Assembly: GCA_020635255.1 (NCBI GenBank) | Contig: JACKAC010000001.1 | Location: 1,155,501-1,219,500 of the forward strand | Direction of reading: 5' to 3' | DNA: 64,000 nucleotides | From: Ignavibacteriales bacterium | GTDB lineage: Bacteria; Bacteroidota; Ignavibacteria; Tepidaquicellales; Tepidaquicellaceae | Part shown: positions 16,346 through 25,943 of the stretch, one piece after another | Layout: each line of letters begins with the position of its first letter | How positions within the stretch are numbered: position 1 is the stretch's first letter | Notes under the pieces: generated by a model | What the model was told of the DNA's origin: nothing | What the model saw: only the letters and a program-made list of their open reading frames with translations | Databases searched by the model: none | Made by a program: the position numbers and the translations under genes

Positions 16346-17113
16346 ATGAAAAAACTATTAAATAAAACGGTTTTGATAACGGGAGCGACGAGCGGGATAG
16401 GAAGATCGACGGCGTATTTACTTGCTGAACATGGCGCCAATATAATTATTGCCGGAAGAAGAAAAGAAAGGCTGGAGGAAGCGGCAAGTGAGTTAGATAA
16501 AAGTGGTGTGAAAGTTTATACAATGCAACTGGATGTGCGAAATTACGATGATGTCGAAAAAGCTGTAAGTGAATTACCCGATGAGTGGAAAAAGATAGAT
16601 ATATTAGTAAACAATGCCGGACTATCAAGGGGATTAAATAAAATCCATGAAGGAGTGCTGGATGACTGGGAGGAGATGATAGATACTAATGTAAAGGGTT
16701 TGCTCTATGTTTCTAAGTGTGTGATACCGCTTATGCTGGCAAATAACTCCGGGCATGTGGTAAATATTGGTTCGATCGCGGGACACGAAGTATATCCGGC
16801 GGGAAATGTTTACTGCGCGACAAAACATGCCGTGGATGCAATTACAAAGGGAATGAGAATGGACCTAAATGGGACGGGAGTAAAGGTGACGACGATAGAC
16901 CCGGGGCTTGTTGAAACGGAGTTCAGTAATGTGAGATTCCGGGGAGATGATGAGAGAGCCAAGGCGGTATATAAGGGTATGACGCCGCTAACTCCGGATG
17001 AAGTAGCCGAGGCAATTTTGTTCGTGGTTACATGCAGTGAGAATATGGTTGTTGCCGAGATGATATTGCTTCCAAAAGACCAGGCGAGTTCGACAATGGT
17101 ACATAGGAGTTAA
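16346..17113 (+). CDS. Short-chain dehydrogenase/reductase (SDR), YdfG-like
   Basis: A 255-residue classical SDR. The cofactor motif TGATSGIG lies at residues about 12-19, followed by AGRRKERLE favouring NADP(H). NNAGLSRG sits near residue 90, and the catalytic Ser-Tyr-Lys set is in GSIAGHEVYPAGNVYCATKH. The sequence resembles the YdfG group of broad-specificity dehydrogenases acting on 3-hydroxy acids and small carbonyls. The exact substrate cannot be read. It is monocistronic and divergent from pyk. Confidence 0.9.
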   Translation: MKKLLNKTVLITGATSGIGRSTAYLLAEHGANIIIAGRRKERLEEAASELDKSGVKVYTMQLDVRNYDDVEKAVSELPDEWKKIDILVNNAGLSRGLNKIHEGVLDDWEEMIDTNVKGLLYVSKCVIPLMLANNSGHVVNIGSIAGHEVYPAGNVYCATKHAVDAITKGMRMDLNGTGVKVTTIDPGLVETEFSNVRFRGDDERAKAVYKGMTPLTPDEVAEAILFVVTCSENMVVAEMILLPKDQASSTMVHRS

Positions 17114-17286
17114 AAAGCTTTTTCGTAATATTTTACCAGTATTTACTTTTTTGTCAAAACTTTTTCGCTTCTAAATAGGTTGATGTTTTAGAAAAAAATC
17201 CTGATATTTTAATTCAGGAATATATTTCATTCCTCCAACGCAGAAAGTTTTTCCGATACTATTTCATAATTAAATTCAATTGACTT

Positions 17287-19707
17287 ATGAAGGGAATAAT
17301 ATTAATTATTTTCGCTGCGCTTTTGCATTTACCATTAAGCGCTAACAGTACCCCAAGGATAGATCCGTATTTACAGGAAAAAATGAACTCGTCACAGGAT
17401 TATGAGCAAATACCTATATATATAAGTTTCAATGAGCATATGAGGCTTCAGGATTTTGCAGATCTTCCGTACAATATGCCAAAGGCAGAGAGACGCAAGG
17501 TAGTAATTCAAAGACTCATGACGTTTGCTGAGCAAAGGCAGAGAGACGTAAGGGAATATCTCGACGGGAAATTCGCATCGCGGAACGTAGGGTATTATGA
17601 GGTATTGTGGATAAACAATTCGATACGTTTATCGGCTGATGAGCAGACAATAATGGACCTGGCGAGCGATTTTGACAATGTCGAGATGCTTCACTATGAC
17701 TATCCATACCCGACGAACGAGCTGACAGATGAACCCAAATACGGTGCACCGTTTTCAAGTTTTTCCAGATCCGACATAATGACAATAAATCCTGGTATTA
17801 CCCTGATGAATGCCGATGATGTATGGGCGTATGGGAATAAGGGCGCAGGGGTATTGGTCGCAAATGCCGATGACGGATTTCACTGGAGACATCCTGACGT
17901 AGTGCACAACATTTATCAGAATCTGGGTGAGGATATTAATCACAATGGTATGACAGTTATTTACGGAAGCGGAACGACATCAGCATTCGATCCGGGTGAC
18001 ATAAACGGTGTAGACGACGACGGAAATGGAAAAGTAGATGACCTGGTCGGATGGGATTTTACGACGAATAACTATAATATAACGACAGCATCACACGGTA
18101 CCGCTACACTGAGTACGGTGATAGGCGACGGAACAATGGGCAACCAGACCGGTGTGGCTCCCGAAGCAAAATGTATCCTGATGAGAAACAGCTCCGGCCA
18201 AACAGAGCAGTGGGCGGCTTTCCAATATGCATTACAAATGGGAGCTGACATCGTAACGAGTTCGCTGAGCTGGAAATGGAATCCAAATACGGGAAGCCCG
18301 GCACCACCCGATTACAGTATGTTTAGAACTGCGTGCGATATGTCGCTCGCGGCTGGGATGATACATACAAATTCAACAAGTAATGACGGAGGTTCAGTAA
18401 ATACTACGAGACCTATCCCGGTGAATATTTCAACCGCAGGTAATGTACCTGCACCATGGATACATCCTGATCAATTATTAGTAGGAAACATAAGCGGGAC
18501 GATCGGTGTAGGTAATGTAGAAGTTAATTCAGATGTAATATATTCCACCTCACCATACGGACCTTCAACATGGGGAAACTGGGCATTATGGGGAACATAC
18601 ACATATTCTATAGATCCTAATCACAGGGATTATCCGTACAGCAGGACAGCCCCGGTAGAGGTTCCCGATTCAATGGGCTTGATAAAGCCGGATGTTACAG
18701 CACCCGGACAGAATTCGATCGCTGTGTATGTAAGCTCGGGTACGGGGTATGGTTCACTCTTCGGAGGAACATCATCTGCTACTCCGCATACAGCCGGTTG
18801 TGTTGCTTTGATGCTTTCGATCAATCCGGAAATGCTCCCTCAGGATATAGCAAAAGTGATCCAGTTAACAGCTGTCGAAAAAGGTGATCCGGGTAAGGAT
18901 AACCGTTACGGAGCAGGAAGGATAGATGCATTAGCGGCGACGACGTCTCCGAAATTTACACTCGAAGGTATCAACGGCGGAAGCAACATGCTCATTAGTA
19001 ATACACTTGCTTCGAGCGATACAGCGAAAGAGTTAGTTGGGCTTAAAATATCTACCAATGTAAATCCACAAGTTGGGTCACTCAAGTCGATCCAGTTTGG
19101 TATGGTAACGAATGCATCAGGATCGCATATTAGTTCGTTCGATCTGTATTATGATGCAGACAATAGCAATAATGTCAGCACCGGTGATGTGCTCTTAAAA
19201 TCGCTTCCATTCCAGAGCGGACCGCTTACTTTTGATGAAATTAAGTTCAAATTCCTCGACACTGAAAGGAAGATAATCCTTTGTGCCAGAACAACCGCTT
19301 CAGCAAACAATACGCATACAGTTGATGTAGGTTTACTGGATACGAACCAGGTAACTGCTTACTATACGACAAGACCTTTTGGTACGAATTTCCCATTTGG
19401 ATCGGTAAGCGGAATAGGCAATACTAACCAGGAGCTATCGTATACTTTGCAACAGAATTACCCGAACCCATTTAATCCTACAACGCTTATAAATTACTCG
19501 ATCGCTAAAGACGGTTTTGTGAATATAAGTGTCTTCGATGCGGTAGGCAGAAGGATAGGGGTACTTGTAAACGGTGTTAAAACTGCCGGAAACTATAGTG
19601 TAGAATTTGATGCAGATTTCTTCGGCGGATTATCCAGTGGTGTTTACTATTACAGGATTAGCTCACTGGGATTTACCGATATTAAAAAAATGATATTACT
19701 TAAGTAA
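17287..19707 (+). CDS. Subtilisin-like S8 family serine protease with type IX secretion C-terminal domain
   Basis: An 806-residue secreted protease. The signal peptide (residues 1-19) and a propeptide-like region precede the S8 catalytic domain. The triad is visible as Asp in VANADDG (195/196), His270 in ASHGTATL and Ser496 in GGTSSATPHTAG. A beta-sandwich region follows, and the last ~80 residues form the sorting domain (LQQNYPNPFNPTTLINYSI ... SSGVYYYRISSLG ... KKMILLK). That domain is recognised by the type IX system and is usually removed on export to the cell surface or medium. It is the first of five adjacent secreted genes, each with its own terminator. Confidence 0.95.
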   Translation: MKGIILIIFAALLHLPLSANSTPRIDPYLQEKMNSSQDYEQIPIYISFNEHMRLQDFADLPYNMPKAERRKVVIQRLMTFAEQRQRDVREYLDGKFASRNVGYYEVLWINNSIRLSADEQTIMDLASDFDNVEMLHYDYPYPTNELTDEPKYGAPFSSFSRSDIMTINPGITLMNADDVWAYGNKGAGVLVANADDGFHWRHPDVVHNIYQNLGEDINHNGMTVIYGSGTTSAFDPGDINGVDDDGNGKVDDLVGWDFTTNNYNITTASHGTATLSTVIGDGTMGNQTGVAPEAKCILMRNSSGQTEQWAAFQYALQMGADIVTSSLSWKWNPNTGSPAPPDYSMFRTACDMSLAAGMIHTNSTSNDGGSVNTTRPIPVNISTAGNVPAPWIHPDQLLVGNISGTIGVGNVEVNSDVIYSTSPYGPSTWGNWALWGTYTYSIDPNHRDYPYSRTAPVEVPDSMGLIKPDVTAPGQNSIAVYVSSGTGYGSLFGGTSSATPHTAGCVALMLSINPEMLPQDIAKVIQLTAVEKGDPGKDNRYGAGRIDALAATTSPKFTLEGINGGSNMLISNTLASSDTAKELVGLKISTNVNPQVGSLKSIQFGMVTNASGSHISSFDLYYDADNSNNVSTGDVLLKSLPFQSGPLTFDEIKFKFLDTERKIILCARTTASANNTHTVDVGLLDTNQVTAYYTTRPFGTNFPFGSVSGIGNTNQELSYTLQQNYPNPFNPTTLINYSIAKDGFVNISVFDAVGRRIGVLVNGVKTAGNYSVEFDADFFGGLSSGVYYYRISSLGFTDIKKMILLK

Positions 19708-19724
19708 TATATTTTCTCTCAATC

Positions 19725-19765
19725 AAAAACCCCTTGTCCGGATCCCCCTCCAGGGAGGGGTTTTT
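19725..19765 (+). terminator. Rho-independent terminator of the subtilase gene
   Basis: AAAAACCCC ... GGGGTTTTT with an inner CCCTCC-AG-GGAGGG-type stem, 18 bases after the stop codon, followed by ATTTTTTA. Confidence 0.8.
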
Positions 19766-19875
19766 ATTTTTTATGAAACTTGAACGAGAAAATGCCATTA
19801 ACGCATTGAAATTCAGGAATTTTTAATTTACTTTTTTTAATAAACCTAATGTATTATTAAAAGGAAGGAAGGGAA

Positions 19876-20949
19876 ATGAAAAAATTCTTTACGGTTTTAA
19901 GTATTGTTTTATTGATATCTATTGCAGGTAACAATAATTCATACTCTCAAACTCCAACAGGTTTTAATACAGTCATCGAATACTGTACAGGTACATGGTG
20001 CGGCTATTGTCCATGCGGTCACGATGTCATAGACAATATCCTTCTTGTTTTTCCGGAAACAATGGTACTAGGTTATCACGGTCCCGTTGGATACGGTGAT
20101 CCCTGGGACAGCTACAGTGCACCAATGATAAGCCTTTTTGGGTTTAATGCCTATCCTACAGGAGTAGTTGGCAGGAGGAGCGGAATAGTTTCACGAAGCG
20201 CATGGAATGGTCAGGTTATTAATCAAACCAGCAATGTTCAACCTTCTGCTGAGATAAATATTTCTTCTTTTGATTATAACTCATCAACCAGGCAGATAAC
20301 CGCTACAATCGAATTTACAGCGATCGGAACGCCGGTTGGTGAACAGCGCGTTAATTTTATTCTAACTGAAGACAATTTAGTTTATCCTCAAGTAGGATAT
20401 TCTCAATATGGATGTAATGGAAGTAATACTTATGTCCATGATCATGTGGTAAAGGGTTTAATAAACGGTTCTATGGGTGAAGTGGTTGCCTTTACCGGAG
20501 ACAATTCTACAGTTATCAAAAATGTGAATTATACTATCCCGGCCGGATTTGTAGCAGAGAATTGTGAGCTGAATATACTTTTCTGGACAAATGGAGGAAG
20601 TGTTTCAACGCAGGGAGATGTTGGTCAAACAAAACATACTCCGGTTGATAACCCGACAGGAATTCACAACAGCAACATAGCGTCAAGCTACGAATTAAAG
20701 CAGAATTACCCAAATCCATTCAACCCAACGACTAATATTTTCTTCTCAATTCCGAAGGATGGAAATGTAAGCTTGAAATTCTATGATATTCTTGGAAACG
20801 AAGTTGCTTCATATATTGATAATGGCTTCCTGAAAGCAGGGACTTACAATGCTGAATTTGATGGCAGTAAGCTAGCATCCGGGGTTTATTTTTACACCCT
20901 TAGTACCAATGATTTCGTTGATACTAAAAAGATGATCCTGACTAAATAG
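19876..20949 (+). CDS. Omp28-like thioredoxin-fold secreted protein with type IX sorting domain (paralogue 1)
   Basis: A 357-residue protein with signal peptide (residues 1-24). The N-terminal domain has a thioredoxin-like CxxC motif in TGTWCGYCPCGH (Cys42, Cys45, plus Cys47), followed by a cis-Pro-type segment (FGFNAYPTGVVGR). A beta-sandwich follows, typical of Omp28-related proteins, and residues about 270-357 form the NYPNPFNP sorting domain. The role is probably extracellular or outer-surface, perhaps thiol redox or binding; nothing proves catalysis. It is followed by a close paralogue at 21157-22221, an evident tandem duplication. Confidence 0.85.
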   Translation: MKKFFTVLSIVLLISIAGNNNSYSQTPTGFNTVIEYCTGTWCGYCPCGHDVIDNILLVFPETMVLGYHGPVGYGDPWDSYSAPMISLFGFNAYPTGVVGRRSGIVSRSAWNGQVINQTSNVQPSAEINISSFDYNSSTRQITATIEFTAIGTPVGEQRVNFILTEDNLVYPQVGYSQYGCNGSNTYVHDHVVKGLINGSMGEVVAFTGDNSTVIKNVNYTIPAGFVAENCELNILFWTNGGSVSTQGDVGQTKHTPVDNPTGIHNSNIASSYELKQNYPNPFNPTTNIFFSIPKDGNVSLKFYDILGNEVASYIDNGFLKAGTYNAEFDGSKLASGVYFYTLSTNDFVDTKKMILTK

Positions 20950-20972
20950 GTATATCCTAAAACGATTATTTC

Positions 20973-21009
20973 AACCCCTTCCCGGATAATTTCCGGGCGG
21001 GGGTTTTTT
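20973..21009 (+). terminator. Rho-independent terminator after Omp28-like paralogue 1
   Basis: AACCCC ... GGGGTT outer stem with nested CCCGG-ATAATTT-CCGGG, then TTTTTT, 23 bases past the stop. Confidence 0.8.
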
Positions 21010-21156
21010 GTATAAAATAGGGTTAAATTATGGTGAAAATATGAAAAAATATAATATTAAAGTATTGAAATTTATGAAATCTTAAGTTAAATTCGCTTAT
21101 AAGGGCACATTTGTATATAAATAACTCAATCTTATAATTAAAAGGAGTATAAGAGA

Positions 21157-22221
21157 ATGAAAAAACTCTTTACTATTTTGAGTGTTGTATTATTATTGTC
21201 GATCGCCGGCAATAATACATCATACTCACAAACAGGGTTTAACACAACACTTGAATATGCGACCGGTACATGGTGCCAGTGGTGCCCATGCGCCGAGACT
21301 ATTATTCATGCTATTTTACAAAACTATCCTGAAACAGTAGTTTTAGGATACCACGGTCCTCCCGGAAGCAGTGATCCATGGGATGGTCTTTGCGGTAACA
21401 TGATCAGTTTATTCGGATTCAGCGCTTACCCGACCGGTGTAGTAGGTAGAAAATCTGGTATTATTTCAAGAGATGCGTGGAATAACCAGGTTGTAATTCA
21501 ATCGAATACACAACAGCCTACTATCGAAATAAATCTCGCAGCGATGAATTATAATTCATCAACGAGAGAATTAACTGCTACAATAGATTTCACAACACTT
21601 GTTACTCCGTCAGGAGAGCAGAGAGTGAATTTTATCTTAACGGAAGATAACATCATCTTTACCCAGACCGGAAACGGTTCATGTCCGGGATCAGCATCCT
21701 TTACACACGATAACGTCGTTAAGGGTATGATCAATGGTGACATGGGTGAAGTACTGACATTCACCGGAGATAATTCTACAGTTACCAAAAATGTTTCTTA
21801 TACAATTCCTGCTGAATACGTAGCAGAGAATTGCAGATTAAACATTGTTACCTGGACAAACGGCGGCAGCATGTCAACCTCAAATACTGTAGGTCAATCA
21901 AGAGCTATTGAAGTAGATAATCCAACCGGTATTCACAATACAGGCAATATAGTAAGCAGCTACGAGTTGAAGCAAAATTATCCAAATCCATTCAACCCGA
22001 CAACTAATATCTTCTTCTCAGTTCCTAAGGATGGAAATGTAAGTCTTAAGTTTTATGACATTCTTGGAAATGAAGTAGCTTCCTATATTGATAATGGCTT
22101 CCTGAAAGCAGGAACCTATAATGCTGAGTTTGACGGTAGCAAATTGGCAAGCGGTGTGTATTTCTACACTCTAAGCACTAACGATTTTACTGCAACCAAG
22201 AAAATGATCTTGACCAAGTAG
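21157..22221 (+). CDS. Omp28-like thioredoxin-fold secreted protein with type IX sorting domain (paralogue 2)
   Basis: A 354-residue paralogue of the preceding gene with the same plan: signal peptide, TGTWCQWCPCAE redox-type motif (Cys40, Cys43, Cys45), FGFSAYPTGVVGRKSG, beta-sandwich and NYPNPFNP sorting domain. The body differs at many positions from paralogue 1, while the C-terminal ~85 residues are nearly identical. It has its own promoter region and terminator. Confidence 0.85.
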   Translation: MKKLFTILSVVLLLSIAGNNTSYSQTGFNTTLEYATGTWCQWCPCAETIIHAILQNYPETVVLGYHGPPGSSDPWDGLCGNMISLFGFSAYPTGVVGRKSGIISRDAWNNQVVIQSNTQQPTIEINLAAMNYNSSTRELTATIDFTTLVTPSGEQRVNFILTEDNIIFTQTGNGSCPGSASFTHDNVVKGMINGDMGEVLTFTGDNSTVTKNVSYTIPAEYVAENCRLNIVTWTNGGSMSTSNTVGQSRAIEVDNPTGIHNTGNIVSSYELKQNYPNPFNPTTNIFFSVPKDGNVSLKFYDILGNEVASYIDNGFLKAGTYNAEFDGSKLASGVYFYTLSTNDFTATKKMILTK

Positions 22222-22254
22222 TTACGGTTATTGGTTTTAGAAGTAAGAGAGTAA

Positions 22255-22287
22255 AAAACGGGTGAAATAAAATTTTTCACCCGTTTT
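22255..22287 (+). terminator. Rho-independent terminator after Omp28-like paralogue 2
   Basis: A perfect 13-bp stem AAAACGGGTGAAA / TTTCACCCGTTTT with a 7-base loop, followed by ATTATTG. The A-tract before it would also permit leftward termination. Confidence 0.85.
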
Positions 22288-22376
22288 ATTATTGATTTTT
22301 AAATGTCTTATTGAGATATTACCAAACCATTAAGATTTGAAAATGTTTAACAATTTAAAATAACCTGGAGGGGAAA

Positions 22377-23729
22377 ATGTATAAAAAATACTTCCTAGCA
22401 TTTCTTTTCTTAGTATTTGCTTTAATCAACCAGAATGCTTTTTCACAATGGACTTTTGCAGGGTTTGTAACCGGTGCAGGTACATTTCCAAGTATTTCTG
22501 TAGCAGGTCCTAATCTTGTCGCTGTATTCGGCGGTCCTAACGGATCACCTCAAGTATTTGTATCTACAAATGGCGGTGCTAACTTCACATCCGCAACAGG
22601 TACAGGTCTTGGTGCATTAGAACTTTACTGTGGATGGATGAGTAGCGCTACCGAAATGTATGGTGGAAACGGTGGAGCATCCGGCGGAGCAGGTGGTAAC
22701 GCATCATTTTACAGGACAACTGACGGCGGTACAACCTGGTCGACCGTACTTTCAACAGGAGGTACAGGTGGATTCTTTAACGCTATTACATTCTCAAAAA
22801 CAACCCCAACTTTTGGTGTTGCTCAAAGCGATCCTCCAACAGGAGCGGGTCAACAATATTATTTCCCGGTCACAACTAACGGTGGCGCAAACTGGTCAGT
22901 AACTAATCCTCCTGGAGTATCGGGTGCTGCATCAGCTCAGAACTCTGTCGTTGTTATCGATAACCAGTTTTATGGCTTCGGTCTTAATGCCGGTGCTTCC
23001 AGGGTGTATTACACATCCAATGGCGGCTCAACATGGGTTATCGGAAACCTCGGTATTACAGGTTCATTTACTTCCGGTTACGCAATGAGCGATAACAAAA
23101 TGAACGGTATTGCAGCAACAAATACCTCACTTCCATCTATTGCAAGAACTACAAATGGCGGTACTTCATGGACAAGTTCTACAATCACCGGTCTAAGTGG
23201 TTATGCTACCTGTAAATGGATAGAAGGAACAAATATTTGTTACGTTTCAGCAGGTGCCGGCGCAAGTGGTGTTATTGCAAAAAGCACAGACGGCGGTCAA
23301 ACTTTTACTGTTATGACAACAGCCGGTTTAACAGGTATTACTCACATGGAATTCTACAGATCAGGAAATGACATTTACGGATATGCTGTAGCAGGTGACG
23401 GAAGCGTATTGAAACTCGTTGATAACGTTACAGGTGTTGTTAATAATAATACAGGTGTTCCGACTGAATACAAACTTTCTCAGAATTACCCGAATCCATT
23501 CAACCCAAGCACAACGATCAACTTCTCAATTCCTAAAGCATCATATGTAACATTAAAAGTATATGATGTAGTAGGTAAAGAAGTTGCTTCAATAATTAGC
23601 AGGGATCTTCAAGCAGGTAATTATACCGAGCAGTTTGTTGCATCATCTAATTTATCATCAGGTGTTTATTTCTATCAGCTGATAGCAGGTGATTTCAGCC
23701 AGACGAAGAAGTTCATTTTGAACAAGTAA
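22377..23729 (+). CDS. Secreted BNR/YCF48-like beta-propeller with type IX sorting domain
   Basis: A 450-residue protein with signal peptide (ending near FSQW). Its body repeats the BNR theme 'STNGGANF / TTDGGTTW / TTNGGANW / TSNGGSTW / TTNGGTSW / STDGGQTF', i.e. Asp-box blades of a sialidase-like or YCF48/HCF136-like propeller. The NYPNPFNPSTTINFSIPK sorting domain begins near residue 370. These propellers usually bind other molecules; glycosidase activity is not indicated because the sialidase arginine triad is not obvious. It is monocistronic, with a terminator directly after it. Confidence 0.85.
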   Translation: MYKKYFLAFLFLVFALINQNAFSQWTFAGFVTGAGTFPSISVAGPNLVAVFGGPNGSPQVFVSTNGGANFTSATGTGLGALELYCGWMSSATEMYGGNGGASGGAGGNASFYRTTDGGTTWSTVLSTGGTGGFFNAITFSKTTPTFGVAQSDPPTGAGQQYYFPVTTNGGANWSVTNPPGVSGAASAQNSVVVIDNQFYGFGLNAGASRVYYTSNGGSTWVIGNLGITGSFTSGYAMSDNKMNGIAATNTSLPSIARTTNGGTSWTSSTITGLSGYATCKWIEGTNICYVSAGAGASGVIAKSTDGGQTFTVMTTAGLTGITHMEFYRSGNDIYGYAVAGDGSVLKLVDNVTGVVNNNTGVPTEYKLSQNYPNPFNPSTTINFSIPKASYVTLKVYDVVGKEVASIISRDLQAGNYTEQFVASSNLSSGVYFYQLIAGDFSQTKKFILNK

Positions 23730-23767
23730 GAAATTGTATTACAGGCAATAAAACTTTGATTTATGGG

Positions 23768-23791
23768 AACCCGTCATCCTAATGGCGGGTT
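23768..23791 (+). terminator. Rho-independent terminator after the 450-residue propeller gene
   Basis: AACCCGTCAT ... ATGGCGGGTT hairpin followed by TTCATTTTT. It overlaps an upstream ATG of the next frame, which supports a later start for that gene. Confidence 0.75.
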
Positions 23792-23826
23792 TTCATTTTT
23801 ATAATATAAAACAACTTACAATTGAG

Positions 23827-25848
23827 ATGAGAGGAAATAACCTTTTTTCGAAATGCTTCTTTTGGGGGAAAGGTGCATTATTAGCTTTTTTTATACTTAC
23901 CAATACAGGACTGTCACAGACAGATGCTAATGCTCCTGTATTCGGTGTGGACTACTTTCCAAAAATGATGACCTATACAGCACCTAATAAGGCTTACACA
24001 CTTGAGCCTTATGGAATAGATGCAATAGTTTCCGTAGGTCCATTCGATAACATCAGAGCTACAACCGTAGCCGGATTTGGTGAACCGCATATTCTTGTTA
24101 ACCCAACAAATCCATTGAATTTTGTTGCAGGTGATAACAGGGCGGTTGTTAGTTCATCAAATATTTATGTAACAAATGACGGCGGACTCAACTGGAGTAA
24201 CGTTAGTACCGGTTCGAGCCAGGGTGATCCTGTGTTTGCTTTTGACCACAATGGCTGGGCTTATTACACGGTTCTTTTCAATGGAGTTAGAGTCTGGCGT
24301 TCCACTAACGGCGGAACAAGCTGGTCAAACCTTGGTAATGCATTCTCTACTGCTTCGAATGTAACCGATAAGCAATGGGTGGCAGGTGATCAAACTAATG
24401 GAACATATTCTAATTATCTTTATCTAACCTATAGCGATTTTACTACTCAGGTCGCAATAAAATTCTACAGAAGTACCAATAATGGATCATCATGGACGGG
24501 TCCAACTACACTATATGGTCCGGGTAGTGCACAGGGTTCAAACGTAGAGGTCGGTCCGGATGGTAAGGTCTATGCAGTTTGGTACGGTTCAGGAGGGGCT
24601 TCTTTAAGGATGTCCACAGACGGAGGATCGTCATGGACTACATCGCAGACAATAGCGGCTTATACGGAACCCGGCGTTCTTCATTCTTCGGGCAGATTAG
24701 TATTAAAAGGTGACATTCGCGTAAACGGGTTTCCGCAGATCGCAGTTGATAAATCAGGCGGACCATTCAATGGAAACGTCTATCTTAACTATTCAGCTAA
24801 TTCTCCCGGACCGGATAATGCAGATGTTTATGTTGTAAGGTCAACAAATGGCGGAGCTAACTGGAATACTTTTACGCCAACAAAAATCAATGACGATGCA
24901 ACATTATTCGATCAATGGATGAGTGACATTTCAGTTGATAATCAGGGTCGAGTCTGGGTATTCTGGTATGATTCCAGAAATGACCCGGGTAACCTTTGGA
25001 CTGAAGCTTATGGTTCTGTATCTACAGACGGCGGCGCGACATTCTCACCTAACTTCAAGATATCGAATCAACCATTCAACCCTAATGTTGTGAAACAATC
25101 TCAGGGTAGTGGTCAGGCATACTATATTGGTGATTACCAGAGTATTTCAGGATCGACGATAACTTTACCTTTCTGGATGGATGGAAGGCAGAATAGCATG
25201 ATGGATTATACTGCTACTTTACCTGATTTCGGAATAGATTTTTCCGGACCGGATACGCTTTACTCTAATGTGAATGCATCCGTCGGTAAGCCGACCGATA
25301 TACCCGTACTGGGACCGTATGCCGGAAGTGTTCAATTCACCCATACAATTTCACCAACTCCTGGCGCCGGTTCGATCGGAATTACGTTTACACCTAATCC
25401 ATTAACATCATTTCCATCCAGCGTAAACATTCAGGCTGATGTGTCGGCAACCGTGCCATTCGGGACTTATGATATTATAGTTACCGGAACGGATAACAGT
25501 ATTTCTCCGCCTAGAGTACATACCAGGACATTGAAACTGATCGTTTCTAACCTTGTAGGCATTGGAAATAATTCGCAGATCCCGGATCAGTTTGCTTTAC
25601 AGCAAAATTACCCGAATCCGTTTAACCCATCAACTTCGATTGCATATTCCATTCCTCAGCAAAGTTTCGTAACGCTGAAGGTCTACGATATGCTTGGAAG
25701 AGAAGTTGCTTCACTGGTAAATGAACTGAAGCAGGCAGGTAATTATAATGTACAGCTAAATGCATCGGATCTTTCGAGTGGTGTATACTACTATAGAATA
25801 AAGGCAGGTGATTTCGTTGAGACAAGAAGAATGGTACTGATGAAGTAA
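23827..25848 (+). CDS. Large secreted sialidase-like BNR propeller with type IX sorting domain
   Basis: About 673 residues from the ATG of MRGNNLFSKCFF; an in-frame ATG 15 codons earlier lies inside the preceding gene's terminator and is less likely. A signal peptide precedes a propeller with repeated Asp-box motifs (TNDGGLNW, STNGGTSW, STNNGSSW, STDGGSSW, STNGGANW, STDGGATF). A beta-sandwich (about 520-590) and the NYPNPFNPSTSIAYSIPQ sorting domain follow. It looks like an exo-alpha-sialidase-fold protein. Whether it hydrolyses glycans is uncertain. It closes a cluster of five secreted proteins. Confidence 0.85.
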   Translation: MRGNNLFSKCFFWGKGALLAFFILTNTGLSQTDANAPVFGVDYFPKMMTYTAPNKAYTLEPYGIDAIVSVGPFDNIRATTVAGFGEPHILVNPTNPLNFVAGDNRAVVSSSNIYVTNDGGLNWSNVSTGSSQGDPVFAFDHNGWAYYTVLFNGVRVWRSTNGGTSWSNLGNAFSTASNVTDKQWVAGDQTNGTYSNYLYLTYSDFTTQVAIKFYRSTNNGSSWTGPTTLYGPGSAQGSNVEVGPDGKVYAVWYGSGGASLRMSTDGGSSWTTSQTIAAYTEPGVLHSSGRLVLKGDIRVNGFPQIAVDKSGGPFNGNVYLNYSANSPGPDNADVYVVRSTNGGANWNTFTPTKINDDATLFDQWMSDISVDNQGRVWVFWYDSRNDPGNLWTEAYGSVSTDGGATFSPNFKISNQPFNPNVVKQSQGSGQAYYIGDYQSISGSTITLPFWMDGRQNSMMDYTATLPDFGIDFSGPDTLYSNVNASVGKPTDIPVLGPYAGSVQFTHTISPTPGAGSIGITFTPNPLTSFPSSVNIQADVSATVPFGTYDIIVTGTDNSISPPRVHTRTLKLIVSNLVGIGNNSQIPDQFALQQNYPNPFNPSTSIAYSIPQQSFVTLKVYDMLGREVASLVNELKQAGNYNVQLNASDLSSGVYYYRIKAGDFVETRRMVLMK

Positions 25849-25873
25849 CATAAAAAACCAAAGATTTTAATAT

Positions 25874-25907
25874 AAATCCGGATTTAGTTTGAATCCGGAT
25901 TTTTTTA
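25874..25907 (+). terminator. Rho-independent terminator after the sialidase-like gene
   Basis: AAATCCGGATT ... GAATCCGGATTT hairpin followed by TTTTTT, ending before hpnC. Confidence 0.8.
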
Positions 25908-25943
25908 TTATATTATTTCAATATTAAGGTTATTTTTGTTTAA

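Noticed and set aside
23782..23826. Upstream ATG start for the 688-codon sialidase-like frame.
   Set aside because: The additional 15 codons overlap the terminator of the preceding gene and precede a proper signal peptide that begins at 23827.
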